From Fusarium oxysporum f. sp. lycopersici 4287 (taxonomy: Eukaryota > Ascomycota > Sordariomycetes > Hypocreales > Nectriaceae), in contig NC_030990.1 in the NCBI RefSeq assembly GCF_000149955.1, positions 3,182,627-3,246,626 of the forward strand: 64,000 bases of DNA, read 5' to 3'. This document shows positions 1 to 11,377 of this stretch, piece after piece; the first letter of the stretch is position 1; each line of letters starts with the position of its first letter. Below the pieces are notes generated by a model that did not search any database, was not told where the DNA came from, and saw only the letters and a program-made list of their open reading frames with translations. The translations under genes were made by a program, and so were the position numbers.

Positions 1-1366
1 CTTCAATCTGCACCGCCGCTGGCGAACAAAAGACCCTGGACAGTCCGTCTTAAACCTGTGCTTCTCGCGGGGTTTTGTTTCTCTTTGCTTCTTGTCGGTA
101 GACTCCAGCTCACTTGCTATCCAATCCAATCCAATCCGCTTGCTTGCTTGCCCGTACTCTAGTTGTAGATGGTCTTGTTGCGGTGGAGATATCTGCCAAC
201 AGGAATCATGCCAACAGCGGCTCTTTCGTAACAAGAGGGTTAAGGGAAAGGGGTTACGAGCTTCGTCATATCATCTGTCCATTTGCTGTCCTAACGTCAG
301 ACTCGACTTATTATTACTCTTGCATTCATCTCTGCAAGCAAACCATCGTGGTGATGCTACTCTGATAGAGAGCCAAACAAGTCGAGTCAATGAAGACAAG
401 ACATTGTTGCCAGCCCAGTCTTACAACATAAACTCCTTACAACATCTTGTCCAACACACCCCTCCCATACACCACCCGCCGTTGTCAATTCTGCAGTCCT
501 TGTCGAAAGAAGTGCAGCTCGACACATACAATACCCTGCCTTTGCCTTACTACATACCTACCTTACATGACGTTGACCCAGCTTCTATCGCTGTGTAACC
601 CGAGGCATCACATCTCATCTCATTTGCATCAACTGCACTGTCGCTTGTGGTCTCATGCATATGTTCTGCACGTACACAAGGCGACAGAAAGAACCGTGTT
701 GCCTCATTAGACTTTGACCGAGCGGGTTGAAGCAAAACCTAACTTGGTTTAAGGGTTATAGCTTTGGACGGTGCTTATCCCAAATTTGTTTGGTCACGAT
801 CGACTTGACTTGCCAGCCATCATTCGTATCTCAACGACCTCGAGCGTTTGTTCCTGTACCGCTTACAACTGGCAGAAACAAGGTAAACGAGTTCAGAACA
901 GCAATCACATATACGACTCGAAGCAGAAACATTGATCCAGACGCAGATGCAGATGCATACGCATTTGTAGAGCGTGACCATCTCGAAGGAGAAAAGAAGG
1001 CAGAAGCAGGCGAGTCAACGCCGGCGCAGCTGCAACTGCAAGCCCAAGCAAGTGCCTGTAACCCGGTCTCTTTCTTGTTAAGCCATCACCGATTCGAGGC
1101 TCCTTCTTGTACATATTCACACACCCCTCCTCATATCCTTCCCTCTCCCCTTATTCACTAAATCCATCTTACTCACATTTGCTCTGTTTTGCTCCAATTC
1201 ACTTCTTGTCGAGTTTCGTCTCGTCCTCTCGGTCTCCATTTAAAGCCCAGCCCAACCCTCCTCGTTGATAACGTTCCCCTCCCTTCCCCACCAGCAAACG
1301 CGCGACATCGGTGGCTTGAAGGTACCTTGCAGACTACCTGCACGATCCCGGTCATCAATCAACACC
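1..1366. other. Upstream region, no supported gene
   Basis: No reading frame here has coding character; the longest (727-1161, plus strand) is low-complexity and has no recognisable domain. The stretch is pyrimidine-rich toward 1100-1360, as is usual for the 5' leader of a filamentous-fungal gene, and leads straight into the inositol kinase start at 1367. It probably holds the promoter and 5' UTR of that gene. Confidence 0.5.
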
Positions 1367-2967
1367 ATGTCAACTCCATCTCTGTCCGATGGACAGCTCA
1401 CGCCGACTGATACCGATCCCGACCTTTGTTTCTCTTCATCAGAAGATGACCATGTTTGGCCGACTCCTCAAGATGTTGTCGAAATGTCTATTATGCTCAA
1501 TGGCAGCGCTGTCCCCCTTTCCTGGACTCGGGAAAGTCTCAAAAGACTCCCAATGGGAACTCGCCCAATAAAGATGGTTGGTGAGGGTGCTGCTAATGTC
1601 GTATTCGAATTGGGTATTCCAGAAGGGAACATGTGGGCAAATGATTTCAAAGGTTGGCTAATCCAATGTTATACACAATATATGTGCTGATGTGTTGTTC
1701 AGGTTGGCTTCTTCGTGTTGCCAAAGCTCCTGCGAGTGGTCTGCCAGCCAGGTTCAACTACCTAAAACAGCAAGAATTCTACGCAAAGCAAATCACTCCA
1801 TTTCTCAAGACACATGCCATCCAGCAACGGCTCGTGGTACTTCGTCATACCAATATTATTCCTCAGCTCAACGCCTTCCTTCGGTCAATAGATCATCAGC
1901 GCAAAGAAAAATTCAGGGGATCATTCATCTCGGAGTCTAACTGGGGCCTTCTGGTGGAAGATATGCGAGTATCTGGTACGATTGTCTTCACTACAGGGGT
2001 CTAATGTTATCAAGCCGCTTACCATTGCTGATAGAACCCAAAAACAGCATCCTCATTGAGTTCAAGCCAAAGTGGTTGAATCAATCTCCAAGTGCTCCCC
2101 AAGGGGCCATACGATGTCGGCAATGCGCCATGGAACTATTCAATTTTCTGCGGGATCCGAGTCCTTCAAGACATAGGCCAGAGCAAAAGCCATGTCCCCT
2201 TACACTCGCAAACCCCGATGCTCCCGCCGATATCAGTTCGCCATTCCGTTTCGCCCCTAAACTTGCTACACAGGCCAACAATCCTATGGTTCGAGAACTC
2301 CTTGCAAAGACTGCCGATCATCAAGTTATTCGTGATCTTCGGTGGCTTCAGAATCTTTCTGACACCAGGGGACCTCTGCGTGCTGAGAAGGGTGATCCAA
2401 TGTTTAGCTTGGCCATGACAGTTCGCGATTGCACATGTTTCGTCCAGATGAATTTGGGTCATGATGTGCCTCCCGAACAACGGCTTCGCGTAAGACTTGG
2501 TGACTTCGATCTCAAGGATACCGACATAAAGTTCAAACGATGGACGTCAGCCGAGAAAGATCTTATCGATTCCGGGTGCTACACCGCTGACTGGATCATG
2601 TGTAACGGGCAATACTACCACCCTCCTACCAAATGCCTTCTTGAGTGGACCCGTCGGCGGGATCGGTTTGTAAAGATTATCGGTATCAAGGACAAAGATC
2701 CTTACCTTCACCCACTCCCCAATAAAACAGCACATTTCCCTACGGAAGCCATGACCAAGCAAGCCCTGGTCTACTGGATGACAACACATCCTATCAAGCT
2801 CACGGGACTGCTGGAGCCAGGCAGGAAGGATAAGCCAAAGGCTGAAGTGTGCCCATTTCGGAATGAGCCTCCGTAAGTCTTACACGCCATATTTTCAGAT
2901 GCCAGCTGGTTCATCCCTGCTAACACACTGCAGGAATCTCATGAAATGGTTGTCTGCAAGGCCATAG
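1367..2967 (+). CDS. IPK1: Inositol-pentakisphosphate 2-kinase (Ipk1)
   Basis: Transfers phosphate from ATP to the 2-OH of inositol pentakisphosphate to give phytic acid (InsP6), which in fungi acts in mRNA export and feeds pyrophosphate inositol synthesis. Exons that join in frame are 1367-1652, 1703-1975, 2035-2872 and 2934-2967, giving 476 aa. All introns are GT..AG (50, 59 and 61 nt). The glycine-rich nucleotide loop GEGAANVVFELG lies near residues 71-82, and the family signature EFKPKW near residue 195, followed by the Cys-containing RCRQC segment. The start was chosen at MSTPSLSDG, the first Met after a pyrimidine-rich leader and in frame with the kinase loop. The second intron rather than a frameshift explains the frame change near 2000: the donor GTACGA, a TCTAAT branch and a TAG acceptor restore the frame exactly. 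Function is inferred from motifs; I am confident of the family. Confidence 0.9.
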
Positions 2968-3326
2968 GCAGACATCCTTGAGATCTCACTCGCAAATCTG
3001 CGTACAGGAATCGCAATTCTCTTTCTATTTTTGCATTACAAGGTTGCATCGGTGCATCTCAACGACGGCGGGCTCGCATAGCATAGCATGGGTATGGGCA
3101 TGTTTGGTTGCATCAATCAGGGGGCGCGGCGTTAGGTTCAAGGTTGTTGTAAGGAAGGGTACGGTTTCCGGTTTGATATATGACGTATATTCATGATTGG
3201 CTGCATCCGATACCCAGATATAGGAAGGACTACAGTACCTCAATGTTCGATATCTATCATTTCTCAATTGCGGTTCATAACCCAAACGCCAAACCCCAAT
3301 TCTAATGTAATATTGTGTAATCCGTT
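2968..3326. other. Convergent intergenic spacer
   Basis: This spacer lies between two convergent genes (kinase on plus, transporter on minus). It presumably holds both 3' UTRs. I see no gene, repeat or RNA in it. Confidence 0.5.
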
Positions 3327-4760
3327 CTAGACACCGGCCACGGTGAAACTCAAAAGGCTGCCGATGGACAACCCAGCCACAAGACACAACCCCATGAAGC
3401 CGCCAGCAGCTTCACGCTCACCTTCATCCACCCACTCGCCCGATGCCATCATGAAACTAGAACCAAGCCAGCCGTTGGTGAGACCAAATACCAACTGAAC
3501 AATGAAGAGATAAAAGAAATCGCTCGAAACAATGGCACCACGTCCGTCAATATTACAAAGCAAGTATAGCGGGAGTATACCAAAACGGATAATAGAGAGA
3601 ACAAAAAGAGCAAAGGGGCGGTGCCGTAGGGAGAAAGGTAATATCGTGGCCACACGACCACCCAAGTCACCCAAATTCCAAAAGAAGAATCCAAGAGGAA
3701 TAAAGGCGGAAGGCTGGTAGAGAGCACCGGAGTTTTCTTTCACGGAATGGATCTTCGCGGTGAAAACGGGCATGAACATTGTTGCAATGAAAGTGAGTGC
3801 CACACCAATGGCAAGCCAGTGAAGTTTAGTGAAGAGCCTCCAAAGGGATGTGACCTTGCGAGCGGCACGTTCGGCCTCTTCAATGCTGTGCATGGACTCA
3901 TTCATTTGCTCAACCATGCGGTTCTCAATGATATGGTTATGGCGGCGAACCAATGGGACGAAGGACAGCAAAGCAGCAACTGACACGACTACGGCGGTGA
4001 GGAAATAGACAAAAGCTGATGTCTGTCCATCTTCAGAGGATGGCTCTTTGATAGAAGTGTTCTGGTCCTTCTCGGGGGGGAAGACAAGCACGGTAAAAAC
4101 TTGCGCGACCGGGGGGAGGACACCGGCAATGCCCTGTCCAGCCATGATGGCTTGCATATATTCTGGGCGTCCGAAACTGGCTGCAAAAGCAAAGGCTCCA
4201 TTCTGAATGAGACCAGCTGCCCAGGCAGCAGCAGCGACTGTAGCAAGCAGAAACACGAGATATAGAGTCGGCGACGCGCTTAGTCCGATGACTGTAGAAG
4301 CAGTCAGGAGACTGAAAGTGAAAACATTGATAACAAGTGCCAGGTTGATTCGAAAAGGGTACGATGCTGAGTACTGTATACTAGTGAGAACAAGCATCGC
4401 GCCGAGGTTGGTAACAGTAGAGACGGTCAAGATCGCAGACTGAAAGTTAGACTGAATCCAAGCATCGCCGGCAAAGCGAGCTGTGAAGTATGGAGCTGCA
4501 GCAAGGAACATATTCCTATTTTACGTTAACTACAACATTCACAGGATACGAGAGAGAGAAACCCACCAAGCCCAGAGCATAGCGACACCCAGCAGGGCAA
4601 AGATACTATATTCTATCCACGAGAACGGCAACTCATGTTGGCCCTCGAGTACTGTTGAGCCTTCTAGAGGAGTGGCTTCCTCAGTACCGGTCAAAGGCTC
4701 GTATTCTGATGTTGATGTGGATGAGTGTTGACGGCCTAATGCTTTGCGAACGCGTTCCAT
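3327..4760 (-). CDS. Equilibrative nucleoside transporter (ENT/SLC29, Fun26-like)
   Basis: A polytopic membrane protein of 460 aa from exons 4567-4760 and 3327-4515, with one 51-nt intron (donor GTGGGT, GTTAAC branch, TAG acceptor) that rebuilds the TM1 motif WNMFLAAAPYF. About 70 soluble acidic N-terminal residues precede eleven hydrophobic segments. ENT landmarks are GLIQNGAFAFAASFG with GRPEYMQAIMAGQG in the TM4-TM5 region, and GLTNGWLGSSFMMAS near the C-terminus. A hydrophilic loop of about 60 residues separates the two halves. In yeast the homologue Fun26 sits in the vacuolar membrane and exports nucleosides; that location is inferred here. It is convergent with the inositol kinase and functionally unrelated to it. 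Confidence 0.88.
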
Positions 4761-6599
4761 GACGTCTACGTATCAATGTTGTTCGATAAAGGTCGTCGTG
4801 GGTAAGCCTTGAGCTTATGGCGTACGTATAACGATAGACGTCGCTTCGGATGGTGGCAGAGTCGTCGAATATAGATAGCTTCAGCTCAGGACTGTTGAGC
4901 CGGTAAGGGAGCGCATGCGTACGCGTTGGATAGCTCCCGTATAGCCCGAGTTATCAAGCACTTGAGCTTGTAGAGTTCAAGTCGCGTGGTCACTTGCTCG
5001 CCTGACAACGTAGAGAGGTATGTCGCAGCGAGTTACAATGAGTGGGATGGAACTCGAGGTGGATGGAGGACGCCGGGTGGTGGGGGCAGCGAGATGATGA
5101 CATTGAATCCCCTTTACTCGCTGAAGAGAGATAAGATCCGATCTTAACGGGAACGGGACGGTTAGGGGTCCCATGCCAGGGTCAGGCGGAGATATTGGGC
5201 GGCTGAGGTAAAGGGGGGGTGAGCCAATCACAGTGAGCCGCTCAATCATCAACCCAGAATGTCAGATACCTCAGGTAAACCCCAGTTGTTGTATTTCTTA
5301 ACACTACTAAAGTTGCTGACATTAGACAACTCTCCTTATCTTGAGACCCAGAACTGGAAGCACTTGAAATAATTCCGTGGTAAACCTGCCATGATATTTC
5401 TGGTATTTCCTTGATGTCCTTGGAAAGTACGTGTTGCACAAATTACTCAACTACCTGGGCTATTTATATTTTATATGTCGTACAGTCAATATATAAGTCG
5501 CACAGCATCTCTCTTGCATATGAAGATACAAATTTCCTCTGAACTGTCGATTTTTGAAGGTGAACTGGTCTTCAGATGAGGCAAAATGCTCGTAAACAAA
5601 GGGGCCGTAACGCACATGAAGTGTCACAAAAGCAAAAGCGTCCTAAAGAAGGAAACTCAAAAGTAAGAGTTGCTCGCGAATTCACGAATCACTAACGCAT
5701 GAACGTTCCGTATCACATGTGAGCCTCATACACCCTGTGACCGTATGGCTGAAAACACAAGAAAAGGTTAATGGAATGTCCGATGATGAACCATGATCTA
5801 CACGAAGGACGACCCTCTCTATTGCCAAGCGACTCTTCCCTGTAGAAAAAGAGCCATACGATCCAGATGTGTTGTTTGCGGCTCATAAAATCCTGAGTCA
5901 GGATTGCCATGGTTCTACGGCGAAAGAGAGGATGCAATATCCTAAGGAAGTGCATATATCTATAATACCTTGAATGATATCATAATGGCTTATAAATATA
6001 TTCTTTTGGGCCTTATAGGTCTAGCTATACAATACACTCTAGGATTCATGAGTCTAATACTAAGCTCAAATTCTCCATGTTCTCATAATGCGAAGGTTTC
6101 CTAATCCTCATGACTTTTGGACCTCTGGGTATTATGGATGGTCAGTGTTGCAGAAACAGATACGGTAGAGTTTTTTTGTGATACATCGCCGCTTGACACC
6201 GAAAGTTGAATATAATATCTAATCTATACCAACCAGAAAATAGTTGAACACCTGAGAACTTTGATTTTGTAGGGGGGGAATTGGTCAGTGAATCCAAAGG
6301 TAGCTAAGAGGCACCCAAATGTTATCCACAAAATCTTTCACATCCCTCGAAAGATCAGCACCTTCACCGGCTCTTGTTTCTCGAGCCGCTGCCGCTACCG
6401 CTATACTTTCGATAAATCAATCAGACTTATCTCAATTGTAAGCGTCCACGACAGATTAAATTGGGCGCCCAGGAGGGAAGATTCTGACTTCATCGCATCT
6501 CCCAGAAGAGACTCACTACCACTGATGGAAACAATATCATCAGATCGGAAAGTATCTACACACCAAAGGCAATCTCTGTATCTTCTTCCCGGGCTCCCC
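4761..6599. other. Gene-poor, partly AT-rich region
   Basis: The first few hundred bases are GC-balanced and should contain the transporter promoter. From about 5240 to 6260 the DNA becomes AT-rich with many TA steps and no sustained reading frame. This resembles RIP-type decayed sequence, but I see no intact transposon ends or domains. The small frames at 5713-5955 and 6288-6605 have no recognisable content. Confidence 0.45.
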
Positions 6600-7262
6600 C
6601 AGTAACTGCCGGAAGTAGGTTGTCTTCAGCGCAGGCAGGCTTGGTAGCTTTGGCCGGATCCATCATCTTCTTTATTTCAGGAGACCATAACGCCTGTAAT
6701 AAGTATATTAGTAGTTGGAGGCTTTACTCTGGATATGAAAATCGTAAGGGTGATGTGTTAAGATAATACGTTCGTTGAAACTGAAGGCTTCGAGGTCAAA
6801 CGGCTTGCCGACTCTAACAGCAATTTCATGTCTGGTCTTTTTCAGCTCCTATAGGACATTCTTCCTGACAGGTTCTTCCCTCAAGTTTCCGTGGTCTCGA
6901 ATTCGGGCAGCGTTGATGAGGGACTGCTGTTCAGCCTTTCTTAAACAGTTGCCAATCAGTCGTCGCTAGCTCTAATGGCCAGGAAGGCAGATACTCTGGC
7001 GTGCATAAGTTTGTTGAGGATTTAAGGCCAGGAGGAGTAAAGAAGGCCCTTCTTGTGTCTGGATTGTCTGGGCAGAGCTGCCCTTGTTAAGACTCCTGGG
7101 AGTATTTGTCAGACCTCTGGCACCAGGCACCATGGCGTATAACTTGCAGGGACTTGTGTTCTTATGAACCAAATTTTTGGCGTCAGAATCTCGATTGCAG
7201 TTGTGGATGGTAGAAAAGGTCAGTTGGTGGAGACTTGTTCGAATTTGGGAACTCCGTGACAA
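6600..7262 (-). pseudogene. Remnant of an unrecognised protein-coding gene
   Basis: Read on the minus strand, consecutive stretches have clear coding texture in shifting frames. One piece around 6810-6970 reads SDDWQLFKKAEQQS, then NAARIRDHGNLREEPVRK. The next, around 6740-6840, reads ELKKTRHEIAVRVGKPFDL and then FNERIILTHHPYDFHIQ. A 35-base GTAAAG..ACAG intron-like gap follows, and then ALWSPEIKKMMDPAKATKPA and LLPAVTGGAREED (6600-6700). Stop codons (for example TAG and TGA at 6855 and 6935) and frame changes interrupt it. I do not recognise the family. Because this window shows homopolymer-length errors elsewhere, part of the damage could be consensus error, but several breaks in a few hundred bases favour a decayed gene. 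Confidence 0.3.
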
Positions 7263-7407
7263 TCCAGTTGAGTGTTGAGACAGTAAAAGAGAATCATCGA
7301 TGAAGTCAATTCCAAGACGACTGTGGCGAGGCTTAGACTAACAAGATTATTAACATACTATATATGACGAAAGCAGCTAGTCATGGCCTGCCCGGTCTCT
7401 GAAAACT

Positions 7408-7545
7408 AGGTGACGAAATCAGCACGCAATTCCGTAACCCCAAGAGCTGCAGAGATACTCTTCGGAATAATCTCAGGGGCATCTAACACATCAAAGCCAA
7501 ATTTCAGAGTTTGAACTTCTCCAAAGATCTGTGCCTCCACCTGTG
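7408..7545 (-). pseudogene. Possible C-terminal coding fragment
   Basis: A minus-strand stretch of about 45 codons reads VEAQIFGEVQTLKFGFDVLD, then APEIIPKSISAALGVTELRA and a stop. Its composition looks coding, and it is preceded by a CACAG that could be an intron acceptor. No family is recognised. It lies upstream on the same strand as the remnant at 6600-7262 and may be a separate fragment. Support is weak. Confidence 0.15.
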
Positions 7546-7926
7546 TGGGTATGTTCACAAGACATGGAGGTCATTCCAAAGGCCCGAGCCTACTGGTTGT
7601 CGACAACTTCGAGGATTTATATAGAGACCATATCAGAGGATAAGGAATGTAGAACTGCTGTCTCTTGACTGTTAAAAGTCCCGCGCTGAGTCATGTGTCG
7701 TCAAAGTCGATTCAATCGGTAGCATCACGAAGTGGAAAAGAAATGTAACTCAAGAAATAGATTACAATATGCCATGGAAATCTTCTCAGCTAAGGTCCTG
7801 AAGTACATGAACCCTGGCCTCATATTGATAGTGCAACAGGCTTAGACAAATTCCTACAACTCCAGGCCAAGGCATATTTTCAAGATTCTAACGTAAACTC
7901 CAACTCCGTGCTGACCAAGTGTCATC

Positions 7927-10353
7927 CTAACCAAGCAGAATTCCTACCTCATCCTTGGCTTGTGCCTCCCAGGTCTTAAGTAAGATCTGACCGACACCCC
8001 TTCGGTACGCAATATCTCCAATGCGCTCGATCCAAAGGACGTTGACAAAGTCAATCATTTCATCTGCATCCATATGCTCTTCAAATTTCTCATTATCAAA
8101 TACATGCGAACCGCGACGCTCTGTGGCTGTTGATATGGAGATAAACTCCAGGCGCTCTTCACCATCGTAGTTGGAAGATTGAATACCCAGCCATGCGTCG
8201 TGAGCACGGAATTGACCTGCCCATCGGTTTGCTTTGTTCCAAATGGTACCTACGGCGAGGGGTGGATTGGTTCGATCGCGATGAGCGAGAGTAGTGTGAA
8301 ACTCTACCTCAAAGAAACCAGTTGTTGTTTTGAATGAGAGTAGTGGGCCGGGGTAGGCTTGCTCGCCTACAGGTGGCTCATAACCACCCGTCTCGGGGGG
8401 ATCCTCGACAGGGATGGGATATTTGAACAACGCAGAGTCGTCACTATCGTGAACATAGTACGAGCCGCTGCGAGACCATCCCGGAGGGAGCTCCGAACTA
8501 GGGCTCCGACGACCCCGAAGATCACGGTACTGAAGACCGGTGTTCATAACGGGGGCGGTTGCGGCTCGGTCCGTCAAGCTCCAGGTAACGGTAGGTTTGA
8601 TCCGGAAAGGGTGAGCGGACCGGTATCGTTTGGTCTCTTGACCACGTTTTCCGGTGCGAGCCTCTTCAACATAGTCTGCAGCGGCTCTCCACAAAGTCAA
8701 GTCGACCGGAATGTTATCAAACCACCAGCCCATCCAAGACCAAGATGGGAGAAATGGTGGGCGAGAGAGAGCTCTTCGTCGAATGGACGCATGCGGGCGC
8801 CACAGCAAAGCAATGTCCAAGAACGCGATAGGCATGCCATAAATAAACCCACCAGGAAAAGAGCGAGATAGTACGTGTGTGATTCCAGCAAAAGCAGGCA
8901 GCGTGTCGTCGACAAGCGTCAATTTCCGTGCGCTGTATTCCATCACGTAGCGGGCATACTCATCAAGATCAGGCCAAGGCGGGTGCTGAAACGCAAACGC
9001 AGCATCAGGGACAGCGCCCGTACACTCTTGACGACCTCCTCTGAGCTTCTTCATCACACTGTTTGGGCTCCCCTGCCATGTCTCGCAGTGACATTCCCAG
9101 GTTATTGAGTCTTCAAAGAAAAAGACCGAACGCCGAGAATAAATGCGCTCAACCAAAGTCCAGCCCCTTGTATACCATGGCGAGGCGGCAACCAACTCCT
9201 GGTGAGTACGACTAGTGGTTCGAAGGCCGCGCGTTGATCGCTTTGGATCAAGTGAAGGCAGTCCTGTATATACATCGCCAGTAGCGGCAACAATAGTCAG
9301 GTAAGAATTAGAAAAGACGTATGCCATGTGCTTAATGTGATCATCCATCTCTTCCCGGTTATCCTGAGTTATACAGATACGGTCAATCCAAATGTGTCGA
9401 ATTCCAAGTTTCTTAGCAAGCCACATGGAGTCCAGATAAGTCTGAGGCATGTCGAGGTTGGGCAGGCGATCTTGGAAAGCTTCCACATTAGATTGAAGCA
9501 GATGTGTAAACATCGGTGCTCCGTTGCGCTGGGTACCGTTGACATAGCTGAGAGCCAAATAACGGTCCTTGGGTGTTGCCTTGACTAGGCGCCGCTCAAC
9601 GACGTCAATAAGCCAGGTAGGGCGCCATGTTGTGATATCAATATCAGAAGAGACGGCGCAGTGGTGGTGGTGATCCGCGTTACAAGCATCAAGCCACTCG
9701 CGAATGCGAAGAACTGGGCCACCCTTGGTAACAGCGGAAGATGCCCGGCGTTGAATTGAGGAAGCGACAGCTGGAATTGGAATCTCCTTCTCCTTTTCAC
9801 CACGAACTGCCCTAAACGATCCAAGCAGGCGGTCGGTGATACTGTTTCGCTTGCTAGAATTCGGAGGATGGTCTCTATCGCGGGGTTCCCGGGGAACACG
9901 CGGAGGGACACGGCTCTCGCGACGCCTATCTCTGTCGACATCCCTATCCTTGAGTCTGTCTCTGTCCTTCCCATTGGCATAATCCCTGTCTCTTCCGTGA
10001 TCATCATCTCTGTCTCTCCCATTGTCACGATCTCTGTTTCTTGCATCATCTGGTAGTCTGTCGCGATCTCTGTCTCTGTCTCTGTCTCTGTCTCGATCTC
10101 TTTCTCTGTCTTTGTCCCTTGTCGTAGTCACGATCTCTGTCGCGGTCTTTGTCGCGATCTAGATCTCGATCGACAACCCCATCAATATCCAGGTCTCGGT
10201 CTAAGTCGCGGTCGTGATCTCTTTTCCCGGTCCTCTATCCCTGTCTCTTTCTCTATCCCTATCCCTATCACGGTCGCGTGGTCTGTCACGGTCACGTTCT
10301 GGCTCCGGAGAGCTTTCATCGCGGGAATCATGCGAAGGACTGCGGTCTGGCAT
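7927..10353 (-). CDS. HET-domain protein with N-terminal Arg-Asp repeat (frame disturbed)
   Basis: The heterokaryon-incompatibility (HET, PF06985-type) domain spans roughly 9100-9580. It opens at RYLALSYVNGTQRNG and continues with WLAKKLGIRHIWIDRICITQ and SNSYLTIVAATGDVYTGLPS; SPWYTRGWTLVERIYSRR follows. HET proteins act in non-self recognition after hyphal fusion and can trigger cell death. The usual SYVWG is SYVNG here. The best start is the ATG at 10353 (MPDRSPSHDSRDESSPEPER), followed by a long RD/RE/KD mixed-charge tract. The open frame from 10131 downward lacks its own ATG. It is in phase with 10353, but two TAG codons lie between, and the tract around 10120-10220 reads as RD repeats only in another frame. 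Compensating one-base changes near 10116-10120 and 10220-10235 explain this. The C-terminal 300 residues have no recognised domain. The product is a fusion of a charged low-complexity head and a HET domain; no partner gene (for example NLR or patatin) is adjacent. Confidence 0.75.
10040..10350 (-). repeat. Simple repeat encoding Arg-Asp dipeptides
   Basis: A hexamer-like tract (CGNGAY repeated on the coding strand, GTCTCT/GATCTC on plus) is most regular at 10050-10110 and 10230-10290. It lies within the HET gene and encodes the mixed-charge head. Simple tracts of this kind slip readily in replication and sequencing, which matches the frame changes seen inside it. Confidence 0.8.
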
Positions 10354-10845
10354 CGTCGGTCAAGGTTACAGGCCTATAGCAAGTGCGCAGAAGAGGTCGC
10401 GTTGGCGCATACCACAATTGTTGTCGCAATAGTACCTCTAGGTCTCCCACGGGATTTATGAATGATCAAATTGGCTGAGGGTTGAAAAATCTCATATTGA
10501 TGCCCGAGAATGGGTCATCATAAGTGTACAGGTCGGTTAAAGCCCCTCAGCTTTCGCGGCCTGGATGGACAGCGCTGAGATCTTATTGGCTCGTCAGACC
10601 TATGCACAAACAAATGAGTTCAACAACGTCATCCCGGCAACGGCACGAGATGGAGCTATATACTCACCTGCACTTGATGGTCAAGCTGGATTTACAAGAG
10701 TCAGGATTAACAGGATAACAGGCCAAGTATATATGTATTAAAATAATAGAAGTATATAAAAGAAATATCTGAGTAATAAATCTTACTATGTTCCACGAAA
10801 TGGAATGTATCGACTTGGTGGAGGATCTAAAAATGTTAAAAGAAA
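10354..10845. other. Spacer between the HET gene and tRNA-Val
   Basis: This holds the presumed HET-gene promoter, and from about 10710 it passes into an AT-rich tract. No coding frame is supported. Confidence 0.4.
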
Positions 10846-10945
10846 GGTCGAACCGAGGATTGAACTCGGGACCTTCTGCGTCCAAGTATTTGCTATTGCA
10901 CATACGTTGTGAGGCAGACGTGATAAACCACTACACCACTCGACC
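10846..10945 (-). tRNA. tRNA-Val(CAC) with intron
   Basis: On the minus strand a complete cloverleaf can be drawn. The acceptor stem GGTCGAG pairs with TTCGACC (one G-U), the D arm contains GTAGTGGTTTATCAC, and the anticodon stem TCTGC pairs with GCAGA. The T arm is CCGAG-TTCAATC-CTCGG. The anticodon CAC (plus-strand 10909-10911) is preceded by T33, giving valine. A 27-nt intron (10881-10907) sits at the canonical position one base 3' of the anticodon. The TTCAATC loop supplies the internal B box. CCA is not encoded, as expected in eukaryotes. Confidence 0.93.
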
Positions 10946-11377
10946 TTGATCTTATATAAGGAGATTCTTTTTGAGATATATAATAAGCTCTCAAAGATAT
11001 AAGTTCATAAAACTGCCAACAAAGGAGCTAATATTACTAAAATCATTCCCCTTATATAATCTTAAATATTACTTAGAGGCCAGCAATAATAAGTAAAATA
11101 CCAAGATATATTATTAAACTTTTAAGTATTATATTTAAGTTTATAAAGTAATATGTGTTAGTCTTTAGGTTGAATTCGATGCGATATCTATGATGATGTT
11201 TATTAATGCTGAAGCAATAACGGAGAGATTGATTGCTAGTTACGAGTGAAGTACGCCAGACAAGCGTCATCAAGTGAAATCTACATAATACTTAAGTAGG
11301 GACAAGAGCTCGCCAAATAAATAGATAACTTTAAACAGAATTAACAAGAACAAATTATCCAGTCCTAAAGCTTCACC
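10946..11377. other. AT-rich island between tRNA-Val and MBL gene
   Basis: This stretch is strongly AT-rich with long TA/AT runs (11030-11170), unlike the flanking genes. It has no coding frame. It looks like RIP-degraded or relic mobile DNA beside a tRNA gene, although no terminal repeats can be seen. The last 100 bases presumably serve the downstream gene. Confidence 0.4.

Noticed and set aside
727..1161. 144-codon plus-strand frame before the inositol kinase
   Set aside because: Low-complexity and no conserved features; more likely promoter/5' UTR.
1976..2034. Suspected frameshift in IPK1 before EFKPKW
   Set aside because: A 59-base intron with GTACGA donor, TCTAAT branch and TAG acceptor restores frame precisely.
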